Shown in pieces: positions 35,281-43,907 of a stretch of DNA of 64,000 nt (position 1 is its first letter; each line of letters opens with the position of its first letter). Below the pieces are notes generated by a model, which worked only from the letters and a program-made list of their open reading frames with translations, made no database searches and had not been told where the DNA came from. This DNA is from Nonomuraea antri (GTDB lineage Bacteria; Actinomycetota; Actinomycetes; Streptosporangiales; Streptosporangiaceae): positions 41,324-105,323 of the forward strand of contig NZ_JABCPZ010000008.1 in NCBI RefSeq assembly GCF_013283785.1. Reading direction: 5' to 3'. A program made the translations under genes and the position numbers.

Positions 35281-36237
35281 CTACGGAATCTCGATCACTT
35301 GGCCCGCGTAGGTCAGGCCGGCGCCGAAGCCGAGCAGCAGCGCCAGGTCGCCCGAGCGGACCTCGCCGCGCTCCACCATGCGCGAGAGCGCCAGCGGGAT
35401 CGAGGCGGCCGAGGTGTTGCCCGCCAGGACGATGTCCTTGGCGACGACCGCCTTGTCGGCGCCCAGCTTGCGGGCGATCGCCTCGATGATGCGCAGGTTG
35501 GCCTGGTGGGGCACGAACGCCGCCAGCTCGGACGGGTCGACCCCGGCGCGCTCGCAGGCCTCCTTGGCGACCGGGTGGAGCGCGGTGGTGGCCCAGCGGA
35601 AGACCGTCTGGCCCTCCTGGCGCAGGAAGTGGTCGCGGTCCTTGATCGCGATGGCCTCCGACTTGTCGCCGGAGCTGCCCCACACGACCGGGCCGATGCC
35701 CGGGATGTCCGACGGGCCCACCACGGCGGCTCCGGCGCCGTCGGCGAAGATCACCGCGGTGGACCTGTCGGTCCAGTCGATCCACTGCGACAGCTTCTCC
35801 GCGCCGATCACCAGCACGTTCCTGGCGGCGCCGCCGCGCACGGCGGCGCTGGCGGTGGCCAGCGCGTAGCAGAACCCGGAGCAGGCGGCGTTGACGTCGA
35901 ACGCGCCGGGCGACTCGATGCCCAGCCGGTGCGCCACGACCGCGGCGGCGTTGGGGATCTGCGTCTCGAGCGTGCAGGTGGCCACGATGACCAGGTCGAT
36001 GTCGGCGGCGGACAGGCCGCTGGCGGCCAGCGCCTTGCCGCCAGCCTGGACGGCCATGTCCTCGAGGGACTCCTCGACGCCGGCGACCCGGCGTTCCTTG
36101 ATGCCGACGCGGGTCTGGATCCACTCGTCGTCGGTGTCGATGGTCCTGGCCAGATCGTCGTTGGTGACGATGTTGGCCGGCTGGTAGTGGCCCAGAGCCA
36201 GCACCTTGGCGCCGGGGGAGACGTCGGGGATCCTCAC
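35281..36237 (-). CDS. fabH: Beta-ketoacyl-ACP synthase III
   Basis: Initiating condensing enzyme of 318 residues, joining acyl-CoA primer and malonyl-ACP. The catalytic Cys is in FDVNAACSGFCYAL, His in VPHQANLRI and Asn in LAGNTSAASIP. GTG 36237 overlaps the fabD stop by 4 nt (GTGA), so translation is coupled. In actinomycetes FabH often prefers branched-chain primers; substrate choice is not evident here. Confidence 0.96.
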   Translation of the reverse strand: MRIPDVSPGAKVLALGHYQPANIVTNDDLARTIDTDDEWIQTRVGIKERRVAGVEESLEDMAVQAGGKALAASGLSAADIDLVIVATCTLETQIPNAAAVVAHRLGIESPGAFDVNAACSGFCYALATASAAVRGGAARNVLVIGAEKLSQWIDWTDRSTAVIFADGAGAAVVGPSDIPGIGPVVWGSSGDKSEAIAIKDRDHFLRQEGQTVFRWATTALHPVAKEACERAGVDPSELAAFVPHQANLRIIEAIARKLGADKAVVAKDIVLAGNTSAASIPLALSRMVERGEVRSGDLALLLGFGAGLTYAGQVIEIP

Positions 36238-37130
36238 TTGATCAGCTCCCTGGCCTTGTCGAGATCGTCGGGGGTCTTGAGCGCCACGGTCTGCACGCCG
36301 CGCAGGCCGCGCTTGGCCAGGCCGGTCAGCGTGCCGCCGGGCAGCAGCTCGATCATCTTGGTGACGCCGAGCTCGGCCATGGCCGCCACGCAGGAGTCCC
36401 ACCTGACGGGGGCGCTGACCTGGGCGACCAGGCGCTCCATGAGGTCGGCGCCGGTGGAGACGACCTGGCCGTCGGCGTTCTGCAGCAGCCTGACGGACGG
36501 GTCGGCGGGCGTCACCGAGGCGGCGGCCGCGCGCAGCCGTTCGACGGCCGGGGCCATGTGGTGGGTGTGGAACGCGCCGGCCACCGACAGCGGGATCAGC
36601 CGCGCCCGGGCGGGTGCGTCTTCCTTGAACGCGGCCAACTGCTCCAGTGTTCCGCCGGCCACGATCTGGCCCGCGCCGTTGATGTTGGCCGGGGTCAGCC
36701 CCTGCTTGTCGATGGCGGCCAGCACCTCGGCCTCGTCGCCGCCGAGCACCGCGGTCATGCCGGTCTGGGTGACGGCGGCGGCCTCGGCCATCGCCTGGGC
36801 CCGCTCGCGGACCAGGGCCAGCGCCTGCTCGGGGGTCAGCGACCCGGACAGGGCGGCCGTGGCGAACTCGCCGACGCTGTGCCCGGCGACCAGGTCGGGC
36901 GTGACGCCCAGCGCCTCGGCCGAGGCCAGCGCGGCGGCCACGAGCAGCGGCTGGGCGACGGCGGTGTCACGGATCTCGTCGGCGTCACCCTCCGTGCCGT
37001 ACTTGATCAGGTCGAGCCCGACCACGTCGGACCACCCGGCGAGCCGGTCGGCGAGGCCGGGCAGCTCGAGCCAGGGGGTCAGGAAGCCTGGGGTTTGGGC
37101 GCCTTGGCCCGGAGCGACGAGTACAAGCAC
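36234..37130 (-). CDS. fabD: Malonyl-CoA:ACP transacylase
   Basis: Acyltransferase of 298 residues. The nucleophile elbow is GHSVGEFA, the second catalytic His is in FHTHHMAP, and the N-terminal oxyanion motif is APGQGAQTPGFL. GTG 37130 gives the VLVLVAPGQGAQ start seen in homologues and has GGTGGA 4 nt upstream; ATG 37142 would add four residues. First gene of the fab operon, preceded by the inverted repeat at 37201-37215 and by the PucR-type regulator. Confidence 0.95.
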   Translation of the reverse strand: MLVLVAPGQGAQTPGFLTPWLELPGLADRLAGWSDVVGLDLIKYGTEGDADEIRDTAVAQPLLVAAALASAEALGVTPDLVAGHSVGEFATAALSGSLTPEQALALVRERAQAMAEAAAVTQTGMTAVLGGDEAEVLAAIDKQGLTPANINGAGQIVAGGTLEQLAAFKEDAPARARLIPLSVAGAFHTHHMAPAVERLRAAAASVTPADPSVRLLQNADGQVVSTGADLMERLVAQVSAPVRWDSCVAAMAELGVTKMIELLPGGTLTGLAKRGLRGVQTVALKTPDDLDKARELIK

Positions 37131-37200
37131 GAAATCCACCATGCCCTGTAGAACTTCGACACGTTGATGGAGATCCGTACGAACTTTGTCCTGGGTGATT

Positions 37201-37215
37201 TGTAGGAACCCTACA
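37201..37215 (-). promoter_or_regulatory. Inverted repeat upstream of fabD, candidate operator of the PucR-type regulator
   Basis: TGTAGG-AAC-CCTACA is a perfect 6-bp inverted repeat with a 3-bp spacer, 71 bp upstream of the fabD start and 19 bp after the regulator gene. In Streptomyces the homologous regulator FasR binds the fabD promoter and activates it (established); the exact site here is inference. Confidence 0.6.
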
Positions 37216-37233
37216 GTGGGGATTTCGGCCTGG

Positions 37234-38406
37234 TTACGTTAGGGCCCGCCACATTTCGGCGCTTTCCGAGAGCCTGCCGAGGATGAGCCCGACCTGGAGG
37301 GTGAAGGCCGAGCGGCCCTCGGTCGGCTGGTAGCCGGTCAGCTCGGTGATCTTCTTCAGCCGGTAGCGCACCGTGTTCGGATGCACGAAGAGCAACCGGG
37401 CGGTGGCCTCCAGTGAGGTGCCCTGCTCCAGATACGTGGCCAGCGTATCGAGCAGCGGCGTTCCGGCCAACGGGAGATAGACGTTCTCGATCAGTTGCTC
37501 GCGCGCGTCGGTGTCGCCGTCGAGCGCCCGTTCGGCCAGCAGGTCCTCGGCGTGGACCGGGCGCGGCGCGTCGGGCCAGCCAGGCGACGCCTTCAGCCCG
37601 GCCAGCGCGGCCCTGGCCGACCTGGCGGCCGCGTGCAGGTCGGGCACCTCGGGGCCGATCACGATCGGGCCGGCGCCGAAGCGGGCCACGACCTGGCGGG
37701 TGGCGTCCTCGACGCTCTGCGCGCCGCCCACGATGATGATGAGCCGGTCGGCCTGGACGCCGGCCAGCAGGTCCATGCCGATGCGCCGGCCCTTCTCGCG
37801 CAGGCCGTCGATGACCGCGCGTGGGTCGCCGTCGGGGGCGTGCCCGGCGATGACCACGACCGGGGAGGAGGTCCAGCCGAGCGCCGCGGCCCAGGAGTGC
37901 AGGCCGTCGTCCACCTCGCCGCGCACCAGCGCGTCGACGATCAGGGCTTCGAGCCTGGCGTCCCACGAGCCCCTGGCCTCGGCCTCGCGGGCGTAGACGT
38001 GCGCGGCGGCGAAGGCCACGTCGCGGGTGTAGCGCAACATGGCCTGCTGGAGCTGGTCCTCGCCGCCGGGCGCGGCCAGCTCGTGCGTCTGCGCCTCGAC
38101 GACCTCGACCACGACCCTGACGATGTCGACCGTCTGCTGCAGCGAGATGGACCGCTTGAGCTCGCGCGGCGCGGTGCCGAAGAACTCGATGCTGGGAGTG
38201 GGCCGGTTCTCGCCCGCGTGCTGGAACCACTCCACGAACGCGGCGATGCCCGCCTGGGCCACCAGCCCCACCCACGACCTGTCCTCCGCGCTGAGCGCGC
38301 GGAACCACGGCAGCTGGTCGTCCATGCGCGCCATCGCCGCCGTGCCGAGCGCGCCCATGGCCCGCTCGAGCCTGCGTGTGGTGTCCTCCCGAGTCCGGTC
38401 TGTCAC
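37234..38406 (-). CDS. fasR: PucR-family transcriptional regulator (FasR-like)
   Basis: Protein of 390 residues. The N-terminal half is a regulatory region (around EFFGTAPRELKRSISLQQTV), the middle is a GGDEF-like PucR region with MDLLAGVQADRLIIIVGGAQ, and the last 60 residues hold the HTH_30 domain (TSLEATARLLFVHPNTVRYR, then ITELTGYQPTEGRSAFTLQV). Its position directly upstream of fabD and on the same strand matches Streptomyces FasR, an activator of fabDHPF needed for normal lipid supply. GTG 38406 is only 1 nt from AGGAGG, so initiation could be unusual or a later ATG (38358) might be used. Confidence 0.9.
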   Translation of the reverse strand: MTDRTREDTTRRLERAMGALGTAAMARMDDQLPWFRALSAEDRSWVGLVAQAGIAAFVEWFQHAGENRPTPSIEFFGTAPRELKRSISLQQTVDIVRVVVEVVEAQTHELAAPGGEDQLQQAMLRYTRDVAFAAAHVYAREAEARGSWDARLEALIVDALVRGEVDDGLHSWAAALGWTSSPVVVIAGHAPDGDPRAVIDGLREKGRRIGMDLLAGVQADRLIIIVGGAQSVEDATRQVVARFGAGPIVIGPEVPDLHAAARSARAALAGLKASPGWPDAPRPVHAEDLLAERALDGDTDAREQLIENVYLPLAGTPLLDTLATYLEQGTSLEATARLLFVHPNTVRYRLKKITELTGYQPTEGRSAFTLQVGLILGRLSESAEMWRALT

Positions 38407-38476
38407 GCCTCCTAGAGTGCCAGGTCGTTTCCGATGACCGCGACGCCCAGGTGGCCGCGCGGGCTCAGACGCGGCC

Positions 38477-38914
38477 TCAGATGACCGCGACGGCGGTGAT
38501 GAGGCCGATCGCCACGTGGGTGACCGCGAGCATGCGCGCGCCGGGCTGCAGCTCGGACTCCTTGACCAGGTCGCGGACGGAGATGCCGACCACCCGGTCG
38601 AAGGCCAGCATGGCCAGCGTCTGCATGACGATGCCGACCAGGCCGAACACGGCCGTCGCGGCCAGGCCCTCGACCAGCTTGCCGCCGGAGCTCCAGATGG
38701 ACGCGGCCACGATCAGCCCGATCGCGCCCATCGCCGAGGTGGCGAGCAGGGCCGCGTTCGGGTTGCGCTCGGTGCGGATGACCTCGCTGAGCTTGCCCGG
38801 GGTGGCCCAGTCGATCACGTAGAAGCCGATGATCAACAGGATCACGCCCACGGCGGCGTAGGCGGCGATGGCCCCGGCGCCGCGCAGGAGGAACTCCAGG
38901 AGGGTGCTGTTCAT
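38477..38914 (-). CDS. DUF350 membrane protein
   Basis: Membrane protein of 145 residues with four predicted transmembrane helices arranged as two DUF350 repeats (AIAAYAAVGVILLIIGFYVID and ATAVFGLVGIVMQTLAMLAF begin the repeat pairs). It overlaps the stop of the preceding synthase-like gene by 4 nt (ATGA). In enterobacteria DUF350 proteins (YjfL) sit with YjfM (DUF1190) and YjfC (glutathionylspermidine synthase-like), the same trio as here. Function unknown. Confidence 0.9.
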   Translation of the reverse strand: MNSTLLEFLLRGAGAIAAYAAVGVILLIIGFYVIDWATPGKLSEVIRTERNPNAALLATSAMGAIGLIVAASIWSSGGKLVEGLAATAVFGLVGIVMQTLAMLAFDRVVGISVRDLVKESELQPGARMLAVTHVAIGLITAVAVI

Positions 38915-40059
38915 GATTGCTCGATTCGGTGCGGGACGAAGGAGGAGGTGTTGTCGGTGATGTAGCCGGTGGTCTCTCTGATGCCGAGCCCGGCCGCCGC
39001 GTCGGCGACCACCCAGGCGCCGAGCACGGGCCGCTGGCCCTCGAAGGCGGGCAACGCCTCGAAAGCCTGGTGGACGTAGCCTTCACGGCCGTAGACGCCG
39101 GATGTCTCCTGGGTGCCCTCAGGGGTGACGATGCGCATCGAGGCGCCCTCGCGGCCCAGCAGCGGCTTGGCGATGTACGACGTGAGCTCGCGCGGCCCGT
39201 CGAGGTAGGCGGGCAGCAGGTTGGGGTGGCCGGGATACAGCTCCCACAACACGGCGAGCAGCGCCTTGTTCGACAGCAGCGCCTTCCACAGCGGCTCGAT
39301 CCAGGTGGCGTGCCGCACCGCGTGGCGGCCGAAATCCTCGGCCAGCATCCACTCCCACGGGTACAGCTTGAACACCGAGCGGATCATCTCGTCCTGCATG
39401 CCGGCGAAGCGCCGGTTGAGTGCGTCCCAGCCGATGTCCTCCATGGCGATGGAGATCGTCTGGAGCCCGGCCTGCTCGGCGGTCTCCTGCAGGTAGGCGA
39501 CCGTCATCGCCTCTTCGCCGGTTTCGTCGCGGCTGGTGAAGGCGAAGTGGGTGGGGCCCGGCGGCAGCCGCAGCTCGCCCCAGCGCTCGATCAGCCGCTC
39601 GTGGATGGAGTTCCACTGGTCGTCGCCCGGATGGGCGTCCTGCAGCCAGAACCACTGCACCACCGCCGATTCGACCAGCGACGTGGGCGTGTCGGCGTTG
39701 TACTCCAGCAGCTTGGCCGGGCCGGTGCCGTCGTAGCGCAGGTCGAAGCGGCCGTACAGGTGGCCGTCGCGGCGCTCCCAGGAGCGGGCGACCTCGTCCA
39801 CCGCCCACTCGGGGATGGCGAAGTCCGCGAAGCGGCCGGTGGAGACCACGTGCTCGACGGCACGCAGGCACATCCCGTGCAGCTCCTCGACCTGCTCCTC
39901 CAGCGACTCCACCTCAGCCAGCGAGAAGACGTAGTGCACCGACTCGTCCCAGTACGGCCGGACCAGCCCGTCGGGGTGCGCGGCCCGGTGGTAGGCCAGG
40001 CCCTGGCTCTCGATCGTCTTCTCCCAGCCTTCGCGGGGAAGACCGTGTTCGCGGCGCAC
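38911..40059 (-). CDS. Glutathionylspermidine synthase family protein (ATP-grasp ligase)
   Basis: Protein of 382 residues related to the C-terminal synthetase domain of E. coli Gss and to YgiC/YjfC. Recognisable blocks are YDGTGPAKLLEYNADTPTSL (ATP/Mg site), MIRSVFKLYPWEWMLAEDFG, and LLSNKALLAVLWELYPGHPN with KPLLGREGASM. Actinomycetes make mycothiol rather than glutathione, so the substrate is unlikely to be glutathionylspermidine. GTG 40059 has GGGAG upstream and begins 3 nt after the stop of the DUF1190-like gene. Middle gene of a three-gene operon. Confidence 0.92.
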   Translation of the reverse strand: MRREHGLPREGWEKTIESQGLAYHRAAHPDGLVRPYWDESVHYVFSLAEVESLEEQVEELHGMCLRAVEHVVSTGRFADFAIPEWAVDEVARSWERRDGHLYGRFDLRYDGTGPAKLLEYNADTPTSLVESAVVQWFWLQDAHPGDDQWNSIHERLIERWGELRLPPGPTHFAFTSRDETGEEAMTVAYLQETAEQAGLQTISIAMEDIGWDALNRRFAGMQDEMIRSVFKLYPWEWMLAEDFGRHAVRHATWIEPLWKALLSNKALLAVLWELYPGHPNLLPAYLDGPRELTSYIAKPLLGREGASMRIVTPEGTQETSGVYGREGYVHQAFEALPAFEGQRPVLGAWVVADAAAGLGIRETTGYITDNTSSFVPHRIEQS

Positions 40060-40062
40060 GGC

Positions 40063-40479
40063 TCAGCTCCCGCTGCTGTCGCTGTAGCTGCTGCCGAAGC
40101 CGCCACGCTGGATCGAGCGGCCGTTGCGGCTGCTGATGTCGACGTCGGACGGGCGCAGCATGGTGCCGCTGCCCACCCGGTTGCCCACCCTGGTGCCGCC
40201 GTAGTACCAGCGGTAGGCGCCGCTGTAGCCCCGGTAGACGTAGGTGGTGCTGGTGCCGTCGTCATCGTCGTCGCAGTATTCCTCGTCGACGATGGGGTAG
40301 GTGCCGTCGGGAAGTTGCTGGGTCATGTCGACGCAGTCGGCGGTGACCTCGTCCCGGCTCGCCTGGACCGCGCAATAGCCGACGAACATGACGCTTAACG
40401 CGCCGAGGATGGTGAGCGGAATGACTTTCGACGCCTTCCGCTCCTGCGGCGGCGGCGACTTCGGCGGCTGTTGTGCCAT
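40063..40479 (-). CDS. DUF1190-like membrane-anchored protein (YgiB/YjfM type)
   Basis: Protein of 138 residues: a short basic N-terminus, one transmembrane helix (VIPLTILGALSVMFVGYCAV), then an extracytoplasmic region with two further Cys (ADCVDM, EEYCDDDDDG) and a Tyr/Gly-rich stretch, ending in a basic motif SIQRGGFGSSYSDSSG. The C-terminal RGGFG and the operon with a glutathionylspermidine synthase-like gene match E. coli YgiB/YjfM (DUF1190). The family call is by motif and context, not by overall similarity. ATG 40479 has AGGAG upstream. Confidence 0.75.
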   Translation of the reverse strand: MAQQPPKSPPPQERKASKVIPLTILGALSVMFVGYCAVQASRDEVTADCVDMTQQLPDGTYPIVDEEYCDDDDDGTSTTYVYRGYSGAYRWYYGGTRVGNRVGSGTMLRPSDVDISSRNGRSIQRGGFGSSYSDSSGS

Positions 40480-40581
40480 CTAGCTCCTGCTTTCAGTGGC
40501 CGCACAGCCTATCGGTGGCTGTTGTCGTCCATCAATCCGTAACCCCTGCGGCTTGCGATTCACTTGGGTATCAATCAACGT

Positions 40582-41607
40582 ATGGAACCCGTCAAGGCCC
40601 TGCGTGACATCGCCTTCCTGCTGGAACGTGCGGGCGAGCCCACCTACCGGGTACGCGCCTTCCGCAACGCGGCGGCCGTCATCGCCGATCTGCCGCGCGA
40701 CCGGCTCGTCCAGCTGGCGCGCAGCGGCGGGCTGGGTGATCTGCCGGGGATCGGGAAGGTCACCACACTTGTGATCAACGAGGCACTCGATGGCCAGGTT
40801 CCCACCTATCTGCGGAGATTGCAGGCGACCAAAGGCGTGGAGCTCGACGCCGAGACCGCCGCGCTGCGCGCCGCGCTCAAGGGCGACCTGCACAGCCACT
40901 CCGACTGGTCGGACGGCGGCTCGCCGATCGAGGAGATGGCCGAGTCGGCGATCGCGCTCGGGCACGAGTACTGGGCGCTGACCGACCACTCGCCCAGGCT
41001 CACCGTCGCCAAGGGCCTGTCGGCAGAGCGGCTGACCAAGCAGCTCGACGTGGTGGCCGAGCTCAACGAGCGGCTGGCGCCGTTCAGGATACTCACCGGC
41101 ATCGAGGTGGACGTCAACCTCGACGGCAGCCTCGACCAGGAGCCCGAGCTGCTGGAACGGCTCGACGTGGTGGTGGCCAGCGTGCACTCCAAGCTGCGCA
41201 TGGGCGAGGCGGACATGACCAGGCGGATGGTCCAGGCCATCGCCAACCCGCACGTGGACGTCCTGGGCCACTGCACCGGGCGGGTCGTCCAGGCCGGGGG
41301 CAAGCGCGGGGTGAAGCGTCCCGAGTCGGAGTTCGAGTCCGACATCGTCTTCGAGGCCTGCCGGCGGTTCGGGGTGGCCATCGAGATCAACTCGCGGCCC
41401 GACAGGCTCGACCCGCCCAAGCGGCTGATGCGGCAGGCGTACGAGGCCGGGTGCCTGTTCGCCATCGACTCCGACGCGCACGCGCCGGGCCAGCTCGACT
41501 GGCAGCGGTTCGGGTGCGAGCGGGCCGCGCGGTGCGGGATCGAGGCCGAGCGGGTGGTGAACACCTGGGAGCTGACCCGGCTGCTGGACTGGACGCGCGA
41601 GAGGTGA
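40582..41607 (+). CDS. PHP domain protein with polymerase-beta-type HhH N-terminus
   Basis: Protein of 341 residues. Residues 1-85 are the helix-hairpin-helix domain of PolX/DNA polymerase beta (AFLLERAGEPTYRVRAFRNA, LGDLPGIGKVTT). From about 100 comes the PHP phosphoesterase with metal ligands GDLHSHSDWSDGG, LTDHSPRL, VASVHSKL, LGHCTGR and SDAHAPGQL. The nucleotidyltransferase palm of full PolX is absent, so it is a PHP nuclease or phosphatase without polymerase. ATG 40582 is 7 nt after a TATCAAT box and has no ribosome site, so a leaderless transcript is likely. Divergent from the DUF1190-like operon. Confidence 0.9.
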   Translation: MEPVKALRDIAFLLERAGEPTYRVRAFRNAAAVIADLPRDRLVQLARSGGLGDLPGIGKVTTLVINEALDGQVPTYLRRLQATKGVELDAETAALRAALKGDLHSHSDWSDGGSPIEEMAESAIALGHEYWALTDHSPRLTVAKGLSAERLTKQLDVVAELNERLAPFRILTGIEVDVNLDGSLDQEPELLERLDVVVASVHSKLRMGEADMTRRMVQAIANPHVDVLGHCTGRVVQAGGKRGVKRPESEFESDIVFEACRRFGVAIEINSRPDRLDPPKRLMRQAYEAGCLFAIDSDAHAPGQLDWQRFGCERAARCGIEAERVVNTWELTRLLDWTRER

Positions 41608-41731
41608 GCGGGCCGGTGGCCGCTGGGGCTGTGGCCCTGGCGTGAGACTGCTGTTGCCGGTCGGTGAGGCGGGCCTGCGGAGACCGGCGGGCGGCCCGCG
41701 ATTGTCGGTGGCCCGGCGTAACGTCTCGATT

Positions 41732-42460
41732 GTGAACCGTACCGATCGGCTCTACGCGCTCGTCGAAGACCTGCGCGCCATCGCTCCTCGCTGTCGTTCC
41801 GCGCGCGAGCTGGCCAGGCGTTTCGAGGTCAGCGTGCGCACGATCGAGCGCGACATCACCGCGCTGCAGGAGTCGGGAGTGCCGATCTACGCCGAGCCCG
41901 GGCGCAAGGGAGGTTATGCGATAGACAAGAAGATGTCGTTGCCGCCGCTCAACTTCACCCCGGCCGAGGCCGTGGCCATCTCGATCGCGCTGAGCCAGGC
42001 CGGTGACCAGCCGTTCGGCAGGCACGCGCGCAGCGCGCTGCGCAAGGTGGTGGCCGCCATGCCGGGCACGGAGGGCGATCTGGCCAGGGAGCTGGCCAGG
42101 CGGGTGCAGGTCGTCTCACATCCGGCCGACTCCGACACGCAGATCCAGCCGCTCGGCGCCGAGGGCATCTCGCGGGCCATCGAGGAGGCGCTGCTGCGCC
42201 GCCGCGTGCTCAGGCTCGACTACGCCGACGCCAAGGGCGCGCTCAGCTCGCGCGACGTCGAGCCCGGGGTGTTCCTGGGCGGGCGCGGCGGCTTCTGGTA
42301 CCTGGTGGCGTGGTGCCGGCTGCGCGACGACGTGCGGGTGTTCAGGCTCGACCGCATCGCCACCGCCACGGTCACCGCCGAACGGTGCCCGGACCGGCCG
42401 CTCGAAGGCTTCGCCACCGACGTGCCCGAGATGATCGTCCACGGCACGGTGCTCGATTGA
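41732..42460 (+). CDS. WYL-domain transcriptional regulator (YafY type)
   Basis: Protein of 242 residues. Residues 1-60 are a winged helix-turn-helix (ARELARRFEVSVRTIERDI), residues 70-130 a linker helix set, and 135-240 a WYL domain with the variant GFWYLVAWCRLRDDVRVFRLDRI. WYL domains bind nucleic acid or nucleotide-like ligands. GTG 41732 gives the usual VNRTDRLYALVEDLRA start; there is no ribosome site, so leaderless translation is plausible. It precedes a VOC gene in the same direction by 89 bp, a common pair in actinomycetes that suggests control of that gene. Confidence 0.92.
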   Translation: MNRTDRLYALVEDLRAIAPRCRSARELARRFEVSVRTIERDITALQESGVPIYAEPGRKGGYAIDKKMSLPPLNFTPAEAVAISIALSQAGDQPFGRHARSALRKVVAAMPGTEGDLARELARRVQVVSHPADSDTQIQPLGAEGISRAIEEALLRRRVLRLDYADAKGALSSRDVEPGVFLGGRGGFWYLVAWCRLRDDVRVFRLDRIATATVTAERCPDRPLEGFATDVPEMIVHGTVLD

Positions 42461-42549
42461 TTTTTCGATAAGTCAAGAGGAAACACCGACATAGGGTTGT
42501 CGCTCACCCGTTAGATCGTTGTCTTGTTCGAGAAAACGAGGAGATGACG

Positions 42550-42921
42550 ATGGATAACACGGTGACCTGGTTCGAGGTCGCGAGCGCCGACCCGGAAGGC
42601 GCCGAACGCTTCTACGGCGGCCTGTTCGGCTGGTCGTTCTCCCGCGAGGACGGCCCGATCGACTACCGGATGATCGGCTACCCGGGCGGCGGGCAGCCGG
42701 CCGGCGGGCAGCCGGCCGGCGGGCTGTTCAACACCAAGGGCGACTTCCCCGACCACGCGGTCTTCCACGTGCAGGTCGCGGACGTGGAGGCGGCATGCAG
42801 GCGCACCGAGTCGCTGGGCGGCAAGGTGGTCAAGATGGTGATCGACGATGGCGCCGGCACCGACTTCGCGTATCTGCAGGACACCTCGGGCAGCCTCTTC
42901 GGGATCTTCCACCGCAGGTGA
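42550..42921 (+). CDS. VOC family protein
   Basis: Single VOC domain of 123 residues (TVTWFEVASADPEGAERFYGG to YLQDTSGSLFGIFHR). ATG 42550 is chosen because GAGGAG (42538-42543) is 6 nt upstream, whereas ATG 42544 abuts it. Between the two VOC halves a perfect 15-bp duplication (42690-42719) adds GGQPA twice, giving GGGQPAGGQPAGG. It follows the WYL regulator. Probably a small-molecule binding or resistance-type protein; substrate unknown. Confidence 0.88.
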   Translation: MDNTVTWFEVASADPEGAERFYGGLFGWSFSREDGPIDYRMIGYPGGGQPAGGQPAGGLFNTKGDFPDHAVFHVQVADVEAACRRTESLGGKVVKMVIDDGAGTDFAYLQDTSGSLFGIFHRR

Positions 42922-43044
42922 TGACCCCCTTCGCGGGCCGGTGAAGCACCTTCCCCGCCTATCCGGCACCGCACGTGGGCGGTTCACCGCCCTGGACACG
43001 CCGCCGACCGCCGAGTGGCGGCGCGTCCAGGGCCATCCCTTGAG

Positions 43045-43064
43045 GGGGCAGAGGCCGATGCCCC
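43045..43064 (-). terminator. Possible terminator after the maleylpyruvate isomerase-like gene
   Basis: GGGGCA (43045-43050) pairs with TGCCCC (43059-43064), 10 bp beyond the stop of the minus-strand gene. Confidence 0.4.
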
Positions 43065-43073
43065 TTCGGGGGT

Positions 43074-43817
43074 TCAGAGGTTGACGGCCGCGAGCCAGCG
43101 GTCGAGCAGGTCGCGGTCCCCGAACACGGTCAGCGCGCCCGGTGAGCGCCGGCCGTACAGCATGAGCAGCAGGTCCGCGGCCGAGCCGCGGACGGCCGTG
43201 TCGCCCTTGGCGTGGCCGCGCGACCAGGTGATCGTCCCCGACGGTCCCTGGGTGAGCGTCCACTCGCCGTCGTGGGTGTCGGTGGCGTGGAGGTGGATCG
43301 TGGCCCCCTCCACGCCGAGCTCGGCCAGCGGCCCGGTCACCCAGGCGGCGTGCGAGAGGTTCTCCAGGAACTCCGCCACGCCGTCGACGGCCGTCGCGAT
43401 GTCGATCTCGGGGGTGATCCCGAGCGCGAGCTCCACGTCCACGCGGTGGATGACCAGCTCGAACAGCATGCGCGGCGGCCACCAGGCGGCCCTCTTGCCC
43501 GGGCCCCAGGTCCACAGGGGCGTGTCGGGGTCGGTGGCGCGCATCGCGGCCAGCATCCCCGCCAGCCCGGCCGCCAGCCACTCCGCGTCGCCGCGCTGAC
43601 CTTCGGCCAGGCCGTTGGGCACCTGTCGCGACCAGATGCGCTCCTGCACCCGGTTGGTCAGGATGTGCGTCACCCAGTGGTGCATGGTGCCGATGTGCAC
43701 GACCACGTCGTCCAGCCGCCAGCCGGGGCAGGTGGGCACCGGGGTGTCGGGGTCGGCGCCGCGGATCAGCCCGGCGACGCGGGCCGTCTCGCTCTCGATG
43801 TGCGAAAGATAGTCCAC
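43074..43817 (-). CDS. Maleylpyruvate isomerase family mycothiol-dependent enzyme (DinB-like)
   Basis: Protein of 247 residues with the MDMPI_N fold: CPGWRLDDVVVHIGTMHHWV supplies the His ligands, MLFELVIHRVDVELALG the third. The C-terminal half (160-247) is the MDMPI_C domain with AAWVTGPLAELGVEGA and GSAADLLLMLYGRR. Members transfer or use mycothiol on small electrophiles; the metal triad is conserved here. GTG 43817 has AAGGTCGG upstream. It stands alone between the VOC gene and the hydrolase. Confidence 0.9.
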   Translation of the reverse strand: MDYLSHIESETARVAGLIRGADPDTPVPTCPGWRLDDVVVHIGTMHHWVTHILTNRVQERIWSRQVPNGLAEGQRGDAEWLAAGLAGMLAAMRATDPDTPLWTWGPGKRAAWWPPRMLFELVIHRVDVELALGITPEIDIATAVDGVAEFLENLSHAAWVTGPLAELGVEGATIHLHATDTHDGEWTLTQGPSGTITWSRGHAKGDTAVRGSAADLLLMLYGRRSPGALTVFGDRDLLDRWLAAVNL

Positions 43818-43871
43818 GCGCCCGACCTTAGATCAGGGCGCGCGGACCTCAAGGTCTCGATTCACGCGGCC

Positions 43872-43900
43872 GGGCCCCGCCGGTTCAGGCGGCGGGGCCC
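43872..43900 (-). terminator. Terminator of the S33 hydrolase gene
   Basis: GGGCCCCGCCG (43872-43882) and CGGCGGGGCCC (43890-43900) form a perfect 11-bp stem, 8 bp beyond the stop. Confidence 0.8.
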
Positions 43901-43907
43901 TCCCGGT

